A stretch of DNA of 64,000 nucleotides, taken from Cadophora sp. MPI-SDFR-AT-0126 (taxonomy: Eukaryota > Ascomycota > Leotiomycetes > Helotiales > Ploettnerulaceae). The stretch spans positions 1,798,001-1,862,000 of the forward strand of contig JAGMVK010000002.1 of assembly GCA_020747065.1 (NCBI GenBank). The letters run 5' to 3'. Under the pieces are notes generated by a model. That model saw nothing but the letters and a program-made list of their open reading frames with translations, ran no database searches and was not told where the DNA came from. Position numbers and translations under genes: made by a program. Below, in pieces: positions 11,842 through 23,803 of the stretch. Within the stretch, counting starts at the first letter, position 1, and each line of letters begins with the position of its first letter.

Positions 11842-13431
11842 ATGACTTCTCCCACGAATCCTGCACCAGTGCAGACTGATGCTGCTCCAGAACCTTTTCC
11901 TAATCTGAGCAACCCTCCTTCTCCAACAACAACAACTACTACTCCCCGTCGGCCAAGCGCAGGAATCGAAGAGACTCGCAGCCGTGGGGAATCCTCAACG
12001 TCAACACTACAAGGTCGAATACGAAGCGCTTCAAAGACATTCCAAGAATCGAGTCCCCCTACTGGGTTTATGATCGCGAGCGGACAAATTGCTTCGTCCA
12101 TTCCAACGCTGTCTGAAATCAGGAGAGGAAGCTACGGTAGTGAAGGCTGGTCAGGAGAAGGGCAGATCGTTGAGAAGCAGAGACGCGAAAGTCTCACAAG
12201 ACGAGGGAGTTCGCAGACTGGACAGAGTTTGCCTCGAAGGAGGAGTTCGAACAACATCGATAGTCCTCGAGAAGTATCAGGTCAAGACGTGATCCCGCAG
12301 ACTGTACCAGAGGCAGCAGACGAGTCAGAGCACCAGACCACCGCTGCAATCCAGAGCACTTCGATGTCAGATGGGACAGAGAAACGGGTGGAGGACAAAA
12401 AATTGGAACAACGGGGAAGCAATGATACCAGTATCACGAAGCCTGTTCCTTCGAAAGAGGCCGTTCAATACAGAACAACGCCATTCGACAATGGCTACGA
12501 ATTCCCTCCAAAGCACAAATGGACCGAATCTACGGCGATCTTCCTGAAGGCTGCATGGGGCTTCTTCATCACACCAATCGGGTTTCTTGTGGTCATATAC
12601 GGTTTAAACATTGTAGCATGGGGAGGAATGCTGTTCTTGCTTCTTTGCAATGCCTCGCCAGCTATGTGTAAACCGACGTGCAACGATATCAACTCTCCTC
12701 GACGTATCTGGATTGAAATCGACTCCCAGATCCTGAATGCTCTTTTCTGCGTTACTGGTTTTGGAACGATCCCTTGGAGATTCCGTGATCTCTACTACCT
12801 TATGCAATACCGCATCCAGAAGAAAGAACTTGGTCTCCGCAGATTGGCTGGTATCAACCGAGGATGGTTCAGACTTGCCGGTTCGCAAGAACTTCCAATC
12901 ACCCTCGGCCCAGCACAAATTGATACCGAGCTTCCCAATACACCAGAGAGCAGCATTCCGTTCCCTGTGTCCAAGATCCCAGACGTTCCTCTTACTGGTA
13001 TCCGAGCACCGCCTACTGCATTGTGGAAGTTGGACTTCGTCATCTGGTCCATGGTCTGGAATACATTCCTCCAAGCTGTTCTATCTGGTTTCATGTGGGG
13101 TTTGAACAGATATGATCGTCCATCTTGGAGTACCGGTACCTTCGTTGCACTTGCCTGTATTGTGGCTGCTTGTGGTGGAATCATGAGCTTCATTGAGGGA
13201 AAGCATGTCAAGGCCATCGAAGGTGTTCCTGTTTCTGAGGCAGACCGAGAGCGCCTGAGACGTGACAGAGAAATGGGAATCACTCATTACAACAACATCA
13301 AGGCTGAAAAGCCGAAGGAGAAGAAGGTCAAGGGAGAAAAAGGTGGACTCTTCAAGAGAAAGCAAAAGGACTCTCAGGTTGCTCAGGTTGAGAGTTCGTT
13401 AGGCGAGGGTACTTCCCAGATTGTGAAGTAG
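11842..13431 (+). CDS. DUF2985 fungal membrane protein
   Basis: One exon of 529 residues from ATG at 11842; the upstream codons lack an ATG. Residues 1-215 are Ser/Pro/Thr/Arg-rich and disordered, with repeated RRxS-type sites (RRGS, RRRSS) suitable for basophilic kinases. The DUF2985 core follows, with hydrophobic helices in WTESTAIFLKAAWGFFITPI and onward, a Cys-bearing loop (NASPAMCKPTC) and the conserved DINSPRRIWIEIDSQILN and WRFRDLYYLM segments. Two further membrane helices occur near the WSMVWNTFLQAVLSGFMWGL region. The C-terminus is Lys-rich. The family is widespread in Pezizomycotina and related to PLAC8-type Cys-rich membrane proteins; its biochemical role is not established. Regulation by phosphorylation of the N-terminal tail is inference. 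Confidence 0.88.
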   Translation: MTSPTNPAPVQTDAAPEPFPNLSNPPSPTTTTTTPRRPSAGIEETRSRGESSTSTLQGRIRSASKTFQESSPPTGFMIASGQIASSIPTLSEIRRGSYGSEGWSGEGQIVEKQRRESLTRRGSSQTGQSLPRRRSSNNIDSPREVSGQDVIPQTVPEAADESEHQTTAAIQSTSMSDGTEKRVEDKKLEQRGSNDTSITKPVPSKEAVQYRTTPFDNGYEFPPKHKWTESTAIFLKAAWGFFITPIGFLVVIYGLNIVAWGGMLFLLLCNASPAMCKPTCNDINSPRRIWIEIDSQILNALFCVTGFGTIPWRFRDLYYLMQYRIQKKELGLRRLAGINRGWFRLAGSQELPITLGPAQIDTELPNTPESSIPFPVSKIPDVPLTGIRAPPTALWKLDFVIWSMVWNTFLQAVLSGFMWGLNRYDRPSWSTGTFVALACIVAACGGIMSFIEGKHVKAIEGVPVSEADRERLRRDREMGITHYNNIKAEKPKEKKVKGEKGGLFKRKQKDSQVAQVESSLGEGTSQIVK

Positions 13432-14009
13432 TGAGAAGACATCGGGGCTTTTCTTTGAGTTACCTCTGCTGTATATTTGGATTTGTTGAGCGTTGCGTCA
13501 AAGTATATATGAAGGAATGGCGCGGCTTGGATTGGCCTTTTAGCAAGGTGATAGCACTGAAACAATAACCTCAAAGAAATCTTTTGAGACTCTGATGTGA
13601 TCTGCTCACCTTGAATCATCGTTCGCTCTCAGCACATGTGTATTGAGCTTCCCGCGATTTATTAGCACGCGATAAAGCAGTAATGACCAGAAGTCATTTG
13701 ATGTCAATGTCGCCGCCACTGGATACCACACCACCCCGCTCCCCCATATTTTAGTGCCTGCATTCACAACTCCCTATCACGGGCTCGTGCTATTTGTAGC
13801 ATGGGGTGTTCCTTGGGAGGCTGACATGACTCGGCAATCTCGTCTTGGCATTGATGACCTTCGGAACAAAGGGACCATGACCACCTCGACCTCGACATCG
13901 TGATAAAGAGACACTTTATCACAGCACGTTCGCCGTGCTGCCTCGATCTGTATCTCTTCCGGACAGCGCATTACTCCATACTCAGTGCCGAGCACGAGCA
14001 ATCGCCACC
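13432..14009. other. Intergenic region
   Basis: 3' flank of the DUF2985 gene and promoter of the next gene. I see no gene and no distinctive element. Confidence 0.55.
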
Positions 14010-15391
14010 ATGGCGTTCAAATTCCTCATCCCACTGCTGGTCGCCTTGATGTTGCTGACTGGCGTCTGCAACACGCTGCTCACCAAGTACCAGGCAAGCA
14101 GACCTATCTTGATAGAAATAGATAAGGACGGTTCTAATAGGCTTATAGGATAACATCTGTGTACGTAACTGCGACAATCCCGACCCAAAGAAGCGCAAGC
14201 ACTTCGAACAACCAGTCATCCAAACGATGCAGATGTTCATCGGCGAGATGGGCTCCTGGCTCTTCGTCGGTGCATTCTCCCTTTACCGCCGATATATCAC
14301 GAAGGACACAACCGCAGAACAGAATGGCTATGCTCCAGTCAACACACATGATCATGGAGCTGATAATGATGCCGCGAGCGTGCACTCTACTACACCCATA
14401 AACCCCGCTTTGAAAGCGATGTCCATCAAGGAAGATCGTCTCCCGTTGAAGGGTTGGAGGGTCATTCTGCTCAGTCTACCAGCTATCTGTGATATCTGTG
14501 GGACGACACTTATGAATGTTGGACTGCTGTTCGTGGTGCCGTCGATCTACCAGATGACGAGAGGAGCATTGGTGCTGTTCGTGGGACTGTTCAGTGTGGT
14601 TTTCTTGAGAAGGAGATTGCATCTCTTCCAATGGTTTGCGCTCTTCACGGTTGTCATTGGTGTTGCCATCGTTGGGCTGGCTGGAGCGCTATATAAGGAC
14701 GACAAAGCTGCGAAGGATGCTATGCTGATGGTTAGAGAGGCTATGGTTGCTATCAACACCAAAGCAAGAACACCGGAGGCTCTACAGGCTATCATCGGTG
14801 TCTTCTTGATTGCTGGTGCACAGATATTCACTGCTTCCCAGTTCGTACTAGAGGAGTATATCTTGGAGAAGTACGCTTTAGAGCCATTGAAAGTTGTTGG
14901 CTGGGAAGGTCTGTTTGGCTTTTCGGTCACGGTCCTTGGAATGCTGGTCCTGCATTTGGCTGTTGGGAGGACGGCGAAGGGGAAATATGGATATTTTGAT
15001 CTCGTTGAGGGCTGGAGACAAGTCTCTCAGTATCCCGATATCAGGACATCAAGTATCCTGATTATGATCAGCATTGGGTAAGAAGCCGCCCAAGATATCG
15101 TACTTTCAGATGCTAACTCGTACCAGTGGATTCAACTTCTTTGGTCTCTCGGTTACTAGGACCGTCAGCGCTACTGCTCGCTCGACCATCGATACTTGTA
15201 GAACTCTGTTCATCTGGATCGTGTCCCTCTTCTTGGGATGGGAATCATTTAAGTGGTTACAGGTCCTCGGCTTTGCTCTGTTGGTCTACGGAACTTTCCT
15301 TTTCAATGGACTTGTCCGTCCACCACTTCAGCGATGTGTGGTCAGGGACTATGAGGAGCTACTACCTGAGGAGCCGATTGAGCATCAGTAG
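14010..15391 (+). CDS. SLC35F6-like drug/metabolite-type transporter
   Basis: Exons 14010-14093, 14149-15077 and 15127-15391 give 425 residues. The start sits in an ideal CCACCATGG context. Intron 1 has a GC donor (CAG|GCAAGC, 55 bases, phase 0); no GT donor keeps the conserved NTLLTKYQ-DN...NCDNPDP junction. Intron 2 is a standard GTAAGA...GCTAAC...CAG, 49 bases. About ten membrane helices are visible, the first at residues 4-24. The IYQMTRGALVLFVGLFSVVFLRR segment and the LLSLPAICDICGTTLMNVGLL helix are typical of the SLC35F6/EamA branch. An N-terminal-half cytosolic or luminal loop is His/Asp/Asn-rich. The substrate is unknown; human SLC35F6 is lysosomal/mitochondrial. Related proteins are often just called DUF6 or nucleotide-sugar-transporter-like. 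Confidence 0.88.
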
Positions 15392-16015
15392 CCATGTGTG
15401 ACTTTGCAATTGGAGCATGGCTTCAGGCGTGAATTTCGATCAGGGGCATAGGGTGGCGTTTGATTTCTTGGGGGGTTCGTTTAAATATATATCAGTCGTC
15501 CCTTGAGCTCATCTCAATTTTCTGTTTCATTTTATTGTCATGTCAAGTCGGTGAGAAGTTCAGCTTAGCATGTACCCATTCACAGCCACCCGAGGTCATC
15601 AGAAGAGTGCCCGTGTGGGTGCAATTGGTTCTTGAAGCTGTGCAGCCTGCCTGGGCTGTGCCATCGGCGTCAAGCCCACCCCGCCCAATTCCTCTACTTC
15701 TCAAAACTCTCTTCAACAAGCTGCTTCTCTGAAGCATCAAATGGGCCTCAATACTCTCGAAATTCGACTTTCGCTTGCCTACATGCCCTGTCACCTAGGC
15801 TCTTCTACCTTTTGCGAGTGCCAACCAACAGCAAATGATAAAATAGTGGTATCAAGTCTCAGCCTTGCCTAACCGTTAGCTGGGTATTCGATTCATTTCC
15901 ACTGCAAGCAGACAATTGCCATAGATTCTTTATTTGTGCCCTAAGATTCGGTCAGTAAATCTACTTGATAACATAACGATGATTACTTCACCGCGACTAA
16001 ACATAGTAGATCGCC
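15392..16015. other. Intergenic region
   Basis: 3' flank of the transporter and promoter of the kinase gene. No supported gene or notable element. Confidence 0.55.
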
Positions 16016-17704
16016 ATGGACTTGGACATATTGCCAGATAGTGTGGAAGCCCAAAGTATCCACAAGAAAGGAACGCAAAAAGAGGCATACGCTCTTCTTT
16101 CAACGGTCGATGAAGTCAATGATTTCGGAGACGCGAATATGGCTTCACGACAACTCCTCGTATCTCCAGCGCCGGGCCTTCCTGTGCCAGCACAGTTGGC
16201 TCCTACAGAACTCGCGACAATAGACGAAGTCTTTCCGACAGAACCTGATTCCCAGTATCATCCAGTTCCTCTTCGTTCTCAACCATGGCCACTGCCAACG
16301 CAGCCTATGCTTCCGCCAGATGTTGGCCGTGTTCCGGATTCTCTAGCCCGAGGATCCCCCAGTTTCAATCATGGGTCACCCTTTTACTACAGTGCACAAT
16401 CCTCTCCTTGGTCGCAGGCTTCTACTACGGCTTCGCCGATGTTTTACAGCGCCAAGTCATCTCCCTTGGTGACCAACATCTTCAATCATCAGTACAGCTC
16501 GGCGCTGTCCAGACCTTATCCGCAGCATTACGGTGCAGCCCAAGTCCCTCCATCACCGCGGCTCTCGCCATCTATGAGCTACAACACGGAGCATGCTACG
16601 AGTCATCAGACTTCCGAGTACATGATCGCTGCACGATCAAAAGGCCTTATTCTTCCGCTTGATCAAGAGCTAAATTGGTCTGGAAAGAGTGGTGGCGGAC
16701 AGCACGTTGAATTTGCTCGTGGAGAAGCATTGCCCTTTCAAGTTTTGGGTCTACTTGGTATGAGTCTCACTGCCACTGTAGACAAGGTGAAGTGCAGACG
16801 TATACTACTGGCAAGAAAGACTATGACTTGTGACAGGCGGTTGACGATCGATGAAGCATTGAGTGAGGTCGAGCACTTGCAAAAGCTCCGGCATGCTCAC
16901 ATCATCCAGCTTGTGGGCAGTTACATGCAAGGCAAAAAGTTCTCTGTTTTACTCTATCCGGTAGCCGATTTCGATCTGAAGTCCTTCTATGATCAGGTAT
17001 CCGATGCAATGGCGCAGAACGCCAGAGCATTTAGCAAAGCGAAAGAATTAGGGCTTGACTACCATCTCGACCAAATACACCCGGACTCGACAAATTGTGT
17101 GCAGGCTCTCTGGAAGTTTTTCAAGTGTCTCGGAAGCGCCTTAGGATATATACACTCTTGCTCTACCAAGCATCTAGACATCAAACCTGGCAATATTCTC
17201 GTCAAGAAGCACCATTCTTACCTCTACGGTTACCAAGTATATCTCGCAGACTTCGGGATATCGAGAAGCTTTCCAGCTCTGGACCACAGCCAGACTGATA
17301 CGGCTATACGTCGGACGCCCAAATACTGTGCCCCGGAAGTCTGGTTCCAAGAGAAGCATGGTCGAGCAGCGGACGTCTTCTCCATGGGCTGTGTCTTCAT
17401 GGAAATGTTTACGATTCTCTCGGGGCACGATCTGGATGAGTTCTCCGACTTCCGGTCTCAAGGTCCAGAACAGACAGATGCATACCACTCAACGCTGAGT
17501 CGAACTGTTGAATGGGCGGAGAAGATACGGCCGGAGCTCATGGGACATCGGTTCTTTCAGACTATTACATACCCATCACCGCCTGGCTGGCTGGATGGGC
17601 TCACAGCCACTGTTCAAATGATTGCCGAGAAACCTGAAGAACGAATGCTTTCTCATTACCAGTCGTGCTGTGGTGGTACTCGGGAGCTTTATCGTGAGGA
17701 ATGA
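16016..17704 (+). CDS. Serine/threonine protein kinase with degenerate HRD motif
   Basis: A single exon of 562 residues. Residues 1-215 are Pro/Ser/Tyr/Gln-rich and disordered. The kinase domain starts near 235. The glycine loop is degenerate (LGLLGMSLTATVDKV); Lys268 in LLARKTM is the likely ATP lysine. The catalytic loop reads KHLDIKPGNIL with Asp388 present, but the HRD arginine is Leu387. DFG is at 412-414, followed by an APE-type PKYCAPEV and the ADVFSMGCVFMEM helix. The Asp, Lys and Asn of the loop are intact, so activity is plausible, but loss of the HRD arginine suggests it does not depend on activation-loop phosphorylation, which is inference from kinase biology. This resembles the expanded lineage-specific kinase set of filamentous fungi that often read HxDIKPxNIL. 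Substrates are unknown. Confidence 0.85.
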   Translation: MDLDILPDSVEAQSIHKKGTQKEAYALLSTVDEVNDFGDANMASRQLLVSPAPGLPVPAQLAPTELATIDEVFPTEPDSQYHPVPLRSQPWPLPTQPMLPPDVGRVPDSLARGSPSFNHGSPFYYSAQSSPWSQASTTASPMFYSAKSSPLVTNIFNHQYSSALSRPYPQHYGAAQVPPSPRLSPSMSYNTEHATSHQTSEYMIAARSKGLILPLDQELNWSGKSGGGQHVEFARGEALPFQVLGLLGMSLTATVDKVKCRRILLARKTMTCDRRLTIDEALSEVEHLQKLRHAHIIQLVGSYMQGKKFSVLLYPVADFDLKSFYDQVSDAMAQNARAFSKAKELGLDYHLDQIHPDSTNCVQALWKFFKCLGSALGYIHSCSTKHLDIKPGNILVKKHHSYLYGYQVYLADFGISRSFPALDHSQTDTAIRRTPKYCAPEVWFQEKHGRAADVFSMGCVFMEMFTILSGHDLDEFSDFRSQGPEQTDAYHSTLSRTVEWAEKIRPELMGHRFFQTITYPSPPGWLDGLTATVQMIAEKPEERMLSHYQSCCGGTRELYREE

Positions 17705-20700
17705 TACCAGTCGGTTCTAGGAGATAGTGAGCCTGCACGAAAGTTCTAATAAGATGACTGCCACATCTATCAAAGTGCGCGACGCTGTAAGGACATCTCC
17801 CCATCTACTAATACAATTGACTGTTGAAAGTCTTCATTGATTATCAACATTCCAAAGGTATATCACTCGGAAAGCACATACATTGGCACTTGAGATCGTT
17901 GACTTCCCGAGTTGTACTCCGTTGTTATTTTTGGTGAGAAGAGCAAGGGAGTCTACAGTAAGATCCTCACTAGGTTGAAATCGATATATCATCTCTTATT
18001 ATTGAGACTCAACATCAACCGGGACTGGTGCTAGTTGGGTACCGCTACAAGCTTGTTTACACGCAGATATTTCCGCGTTGTTCAAAGCTGGCCTTCGGCT
18101 CCTCCTTCAAGAGGCCAAAAGTTACCTCGTATATAATACCATTCAGGTCTGCTGGCTCTTGGAATTGGTTCTCCATGACTTAAAGAGATTGGCATGTGCG
18201 GTGAAAAAGATTATTTTCCTGCAGTGCCCTCCCATGTTTGTGTGCAAAGGGAGAGGGTAGCTGTAAATCATGCTTGTCAGATATCCGTCTTAACAAGATT
18301 CTGCGTTTGCGCTCTTCGGAGAACCTCAAGCTCATCACGCTCGCTTGCTATCATGTCTAAGGTAATTGTCACTTCCTAGGAAATGTCAAGACGGTCTACA
18401 GGAAATTTTGCACTTTCGATCAGTAATTCGCCATACCTATCTTTCTACACACTAGCTAGAAGTGTATGAATTCCGTCCAATCTTACCGACCGCATCACTA
18501 TTGTTAAACATGAACAGGACTCCCAACAACCCTTACTCATGAAGTCAGATTTATTTGGTTCCGAAATTCAAGCTGTCAGCGGGCCGGTGTGTTGGGATGT
18601 ACAACAGATAAATTGCAAGGAGAAGAACTTCACAATATCCTTTTCATTCTCACAGATATCATTTCCAATGCGGGGATGTGAATACGATTGTTGTGATCTC
18701 CAGCTCTGCAAACTATGTGTTTTATTTACCTTGTAAGCGAGGCGCGGGGCATGGCGGGGTCAACAAAACGGTATTTCGAACACTGATTTGGCACTGTGTA
18801 GCTCGATGAAAAGTAGAGTATGGGATCTGCCTGATTAGTGTAGAGTGACCCGCGATACATTTGACTGTCATTGGATGAGGGAGGGAGAGGGAACGGGCAA
18901 TGGTAAGGTGTGGAGGAGAACAAAAGATTGGAAGACTGATTCGGAGGGATAGTGGAAGAAGAGTCTACTTTAGAAGCTAACGGCAGAATTTGAACACAAA
19001 TATAGCTAGGAATACTCATGCACAACATAGTTTAAAGGGACTTGGATTGTGCGAATTTGTTTCGTTATTGTCTAGACCTTACCAACTCTCAATTCATGGT
19101 TGTCGAGGGCAAACCCATCACTTTACCTAAAACTTTCGCAGACTGAGCAACAGAAGAGATGCAGATGCAAGAGTGAAAACTACATGAGATTAACAGTAGA
19201 CCGTCAGTTAGCTGCAAGGAACTCCGAACTGCGCAGAGAAAAGGTTCTGTGGTTTAGGAGCTTCAGTGCTTGGCTTCCCAGATGAAAGATCCGAGATCGA
19301 AAGAATATGCCCTGCCGTTTGAAGGCAAGGAGCGAGAATAAAAATAAATAAGAAGCCAGAGGAACACCCACATTTCGAGCTTGGTCAAGGTCGTACTTGT
19401 ATCTTTACAGATTCAGAATTGAAGCAGGAAGAGTACTTATCTACTCAAAAAACACTAGCCATAGTTGAATGACGAGGTTACTCTTTGATCGACCATCAAA
19501 CAAGCGTCGTAGTATGCCGCGCGCCACGTATCGCACATCACCAGGAACTCCAGGAGAAACTCATGAACCACTGACACGCGAGTAAAAAGTTGAAAGATCC
19601 TTAACCCACCAACTTTTCAAACACAGCGGTCCGCTTACGGATTAGAAGTACCGTTTCTGTTGGGAGCTAATGGGAGAGCATAGCGGAAAAAGTTCCCTGG
19701 TTACTATATCAATTTCATTTCTGGCGGTGAGAGGGGCGTAGCAATGTAGCAGGATCCGGGAATGGCATTCTGGCTGGCTTATCATTCAGCCGATTACACA
19801 GAATGAGAGCGCCGGCTTGCTGCGCGCATTCGCGATCGTCGTCGTGTTGTCCGGTAACCGAGGTTGCGAGAAGGCACAAACTGACTGACATTCATCACAC
19901 ATGTGACAGCGACGGTTCAAACTGGTTCTTGATATATTCCAGGACCAAGGTCAGTTGATTGAGAGAACCACAGACAGAGCAAGAAGCACGAATACAACGA
20001 ATGGTACGTCTAGGACTAACCAGGAATGAGTGCTTTAAAATTCGGCAGCAAGTGTGTTGCTGATGAGAGGAGTTCAAGTAAGAAGGGGCGAAGATGGTTG
20101 AGATCTCGCTGGTATTATAAGCTCGTCTTAAATTCTGGTTTGCCTGTTAGAAGGACAGGCTCGGTGCAAATCAAGCTAGACTTACTACCCTCCCTGTAAA
20201 TTGGATACAAGTGAATGAGAATTTCCCGCGGGGTGTGCGGCGGGATACAAAACACCCCGTCTATTAAGTTGCAGAGAATGAAAGGCCATATAAAACTGCC
20301 ACTCGAATATCAACTTACAGCGGTGTCACAATCTTTTACTAGTATTAGCTATAGACGACACAAGGAAGAATCGAGTCTGATTTGACTAAGGAGCTCGAAG
20401 CATAGCCGAACTCTGCGATTCTTATGCAGTGTTCTGCTTGGCCCGGTGTTCCTCTGTACCTTATGTTCTCCCCTTGGGCTCGTAGAATAAATGCAGAAAT
20501 TTTGTATTCAATCACCAGAGCGTGACGCTGTCGACTTCTGTGCAACTATCGCCTTCAAATAACCTTGGAGAACAGCGTGAGGCGGTATATGAATCAAAGA
20601 CGAAGGGTCTCAGTTGGAACACGACTACCTAAGCCTGGCGCTCACTGACGTCCTGGGGATGTCAAGAGTGGGAGAAGCATGCAGCTTCCATGATGATTTC

Positions 20701-21527
20701 GAACTAGACTAATGTATGTGGGACACAGATTGTCTAGTGCCACTTTCTCACGACTGGTGATTATAGTAGCTTACGACAGGCAACTCGTAGTCGCTGTGAA
20801 GTGACTTTGGGAGAACGGGATTGGGGACTGCGTTCATGTAGTTCTGAACGGGTTGACCCGTCGACCTGCAGCCCTCGTCGTCCCAAGACACTTAGAACAA
20901 GAGATATGCAGAGATCGCTCCAGAAAATATCAATAGCTTCATTGAGCCCCCATATTTGCCGCAATGCCAACATATGCATGAAGAGCTGTCATTCCGCCAC
21001 ACCTAGTTATTGGCTGGCCGGACTTCGAGGGTAAAATAAGCGAGAGCAAAGAGGGGCTAAAAGGTGAGGCAGTTTTGTTGACCGACAGTCAAGCCATGAT
21101 TTGACACTGAAAGTGCAGCTTCTGGGAGTAAAGGTTGTATTCATCCGCAATCGGTAAGTAAGAGAGGAAATCATGACCAGAACCCCAAGCAGCACGAAAA
21201 TAAATCGATGACGAGCGAAAAAAGCAAAAATGATGACGCTTCGCGTTTCAGAATTCGTGGCTTCTACCGCAGCAAGCCAAAAAGGAAGTCTCAAGATTGT
21301 ATTGAGACATTCGAATGAGACTTGGACCTTTCCCAAGCCCTGAAGCGCCATTGGCTGAGAGGACGCTAGTGGCATATCACGTGACGACACTGAATCCTGA
21401 AAAGGTCTGATCGGGAGGTCTTCGGTGCCAAAATAGCCAGAAAAGGCGAGCAAAACGTTCGTTCTTTTCATGCCATTATTCATCTTAGTCAGATGTTTCC
21501 GGCAATGGAGGTGTGTTGAGATGCCCT

Positions 21528-21547
21528 TTCGTTCGTTCGTTCGTTCG
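21528..21547 (+). repeat. (TTCG)5 microsatellite
   Basis: Five perfect copies of TTCG in the gene-poor region. Confidence 0.9.
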
Positions 21548-22932
21548 GGCTTCCTACCAGTGCACCACCCATGTCAGAATCCTTTGGACATGCTTCTTCT
21601 CCGATGCATTCCAATGGCGGAACGGTACTCGCAACTAGCGTAGAGATATTGTCTGTCAAATGCGGCAAATGGACTCCATTTGGCGATAGAGTTTCTGGTC
21701 ACCCGATGGCTCCAAAATGCCAGTTGTGGCCCTGCAAGTCTTGGTCTTGGGAGAGGCGTACGAAGTTCATTAGGCGAGCCAGTTGCACGCATGCGGCTCG
21801 ACAGCCTTAGCGTGACGGTTGATATCGAGCACCAATCATTGATTGCGGCGCAACGACCTCACTGAACGTCGGCCACGGCTGGAGGCTGCTCAATCCGTCT
21901 TCTTGCAGATTTGACTTGCAGGCCAGGCCAGGAGGAGCAGGTGAAGAGGCAGGCAGGCAGGGCGAGAGGGTTGCTGGTAAGAGGAGAGAGCGCGCGGCGA
22001 TGAGAGCGAGTCCTTGCAGAAAGAAAGTGATAGCAAGAGATAATCAGCATGAAGAGGCTGCTTACTGCTTCTCAAGCCCTCGGATAGGGAGCGTCTTGTG
22101 GCGTGGGGCTGATCCTACTCTTACACTGAACGACGGCCGCGATGTATTGTAGACATGCAGCGGGCGGGAGGATATGCAGACTGAATTCTTGACCTCACTC
22201 CGATAGATGGATGGTTCTTGAAGGAGAAGTGACGGTGAGTGAAAAGGGTCCACCCAGTTAGGAACGCAGGCTGCCTTACAGTTCCGCCTTCAATCGAGTG
22301 GGTGTCAGTAGGTCGTTCCCATGACATGGTATATAGCGTCGCCAGTGAGGGTATTCCGAATAGGAACTGACTAGTATGAGATGGGAAAGCAGATGGCAGC
22401 ACTGAACAAGTCCCTTACTACGAAAGTAATTTGATATTGTCAATAGCTGACCGCCATGACCGCACAGTCGTCATTTTCTCTGGCAGCCGCCGCTTTGCAA
22501 TCTGACATGAAGTCAGCTAGCTGTGGGAACACAAACGGGTATGCTGAGTATGAGAGGCTGAAGTGAGTGGTCACGGCCAAGATGGAGGTGGTATGGTTGG
22601 GTTGGCCGACAAGTTGGCGCCGCTGCACCACTGCAACCTCGGATTCATCTTAAATCTTGTGCTGGAAGAAGGTTGACGGGGCTGGGGTCTTCGGGGCATG
22701 AACTACTATCTGAAGGGATGATGAAAGGGCTCAAAGGACGAGTAAATAGGAATAGTACGACGGTTTGATTGTTTGTGGGCAAGAAGTCTGGTAAATTAAT
22801 CATAGATAGGATTATGATAGCCGAGCAAAGCAGAGCAAGGGAAAGCAGCGGCCGTAAAGAGGAGGGGGAGAAAAGCTTCAGGTGGTGTGGATGCAGTCGC
22901 CGCGAGACCAGCAGTGCGGCACTTTTGCTTGA

Positions 22933-22951
22933 GGGGAGGGGAGGGGAGGGG
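22933..22951 (+). repeat. Four GGGG runs with single-A loops, G-quadruplex candidate
   Basis: GGGG runs at 22933-22936, 22938-22941, 22943-22946 and 22948-22951 are separated by single A. This is a textbook four-tier G-quadruplex pattern on the + strand, about 1.3 kb upstream of the C2H2 start codon. Confidence 0.88.
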
Positions 22952-23046
22952 AGAGGAGAGCCAGCCATACTCTTGTAATTTGACAGGCGGACAGACTGGC
23001 TGAATTTGATTGGACATCGGCCGCCTGGCGCAACTGCCTTAACCTA

Positions 23047-23252
23047 ACTTGACTTGACTTGGCTTGACTTGACACGACCACGACGACCCTGACTGAATCC
23101 CTGCATCGCGATGAGGCTGTGAGAAGTGCAGTGCAGTGCAGTGCAGTGCAGCAGCACAGAAGGGGAAGGGCAGGCATGCTAGAGCTTCCCCACGCTCATT
23201 TGACAGATAGAACCTGCCTTGTCCTGCCCTGCCCTACCCTGCCCTGCCCTGC
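23047..23252 (+). repeat. Series of pentanucleotide repeats
   Basis: Three different five-base repeats follow one another: (ACTTG)n with one variant at 23047-23073, (GTGCA)5 at 23126-23150 and (CCTGC)6 with one variant at 23223-23252. Confidence 0.88.
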
Positions 23253-23305
23253 CATGGAGAGTCAAACCCCGAGTCGTACGCGAGCTTGCTATTGGCCTGT
23301 GGAAG

Positions 23306-23308
<3 letters not shown>

Positions 23309-23336
<28 letters not shown>
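23309..23336 (+). repeat. (CT)14 microsatellite
   Basis: Fourteen perfect CT dinucleotides, followed by a broader C/T-rich tract to about 23420. Such tracts are common in fungal promoters and 5' leaders. Confidence 0.92.
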
Positions 23337-23676
23337 ACCTTTCCCACTCTCCCTCTCTCCCTCCCTCTCTCGCCTCTTCTGCCTTTGCCTGTGCCTGTCT
23401 TGTGCTAGTCCTGTCCATCCATCTGTCTGTGCCTTCCTTTGCTGGCTGTGCAGGATAGATAGCGCAGCGCTGCGTCGCCATACATTGCCGTCGTCGCCGC
23501 CTGCATCATTTTACCTCGCCTTGCGCTTTTTCTTCTTTCCACGCCATCCGTCCAAACAAGCCAGCCTATCCCGTCCCATCTCTGTTTATTCTTCTCTCTT
23601 CTCATTTCACTAACAACTTTGCCAAACCTTCACTCCAAAAAATTCTAAACTTCATCCCCACCCCACCGCAGCCAGA

Positions 23677-23803
23677 CCCAAGCCCAAGCCCAAGCCCAAG
23701 ACTACGCCCAAGGCACCCTGATCAGACTTTCGGCTGTCGACTGACTTTCGCCGCACAGTATCGCGCCCCGCCATCATTTCGCTCACCGTACCATACCATA
23801 CCA
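23677..23803 (+). repeat. Hexa- and pentanucleotide repeats upstream of C2H2 gene
   Basis: (CCCAAG)4 at 23677-23700 and (TACCA)3 at 23789-23803, followed by short ACCGAC and CCCAGT iterations to about 23878. Confidence 0.85.

Noticed and set aside
20229..20259. Short inverted repeat CGGGGTGT...ACACCCCG
   Set aside because: Eight-base arms with a 15-base spacer are expected by chance and no linked feature was found.
23119..23613. Open frame of 164 codons with Ser-Leu and Pro-Cys repeats
   Set aside because: It is created by the GTGCA, CCTGC and CT microsatellites, which stay open in several frames; it lacks an ATG at its start and any domain.
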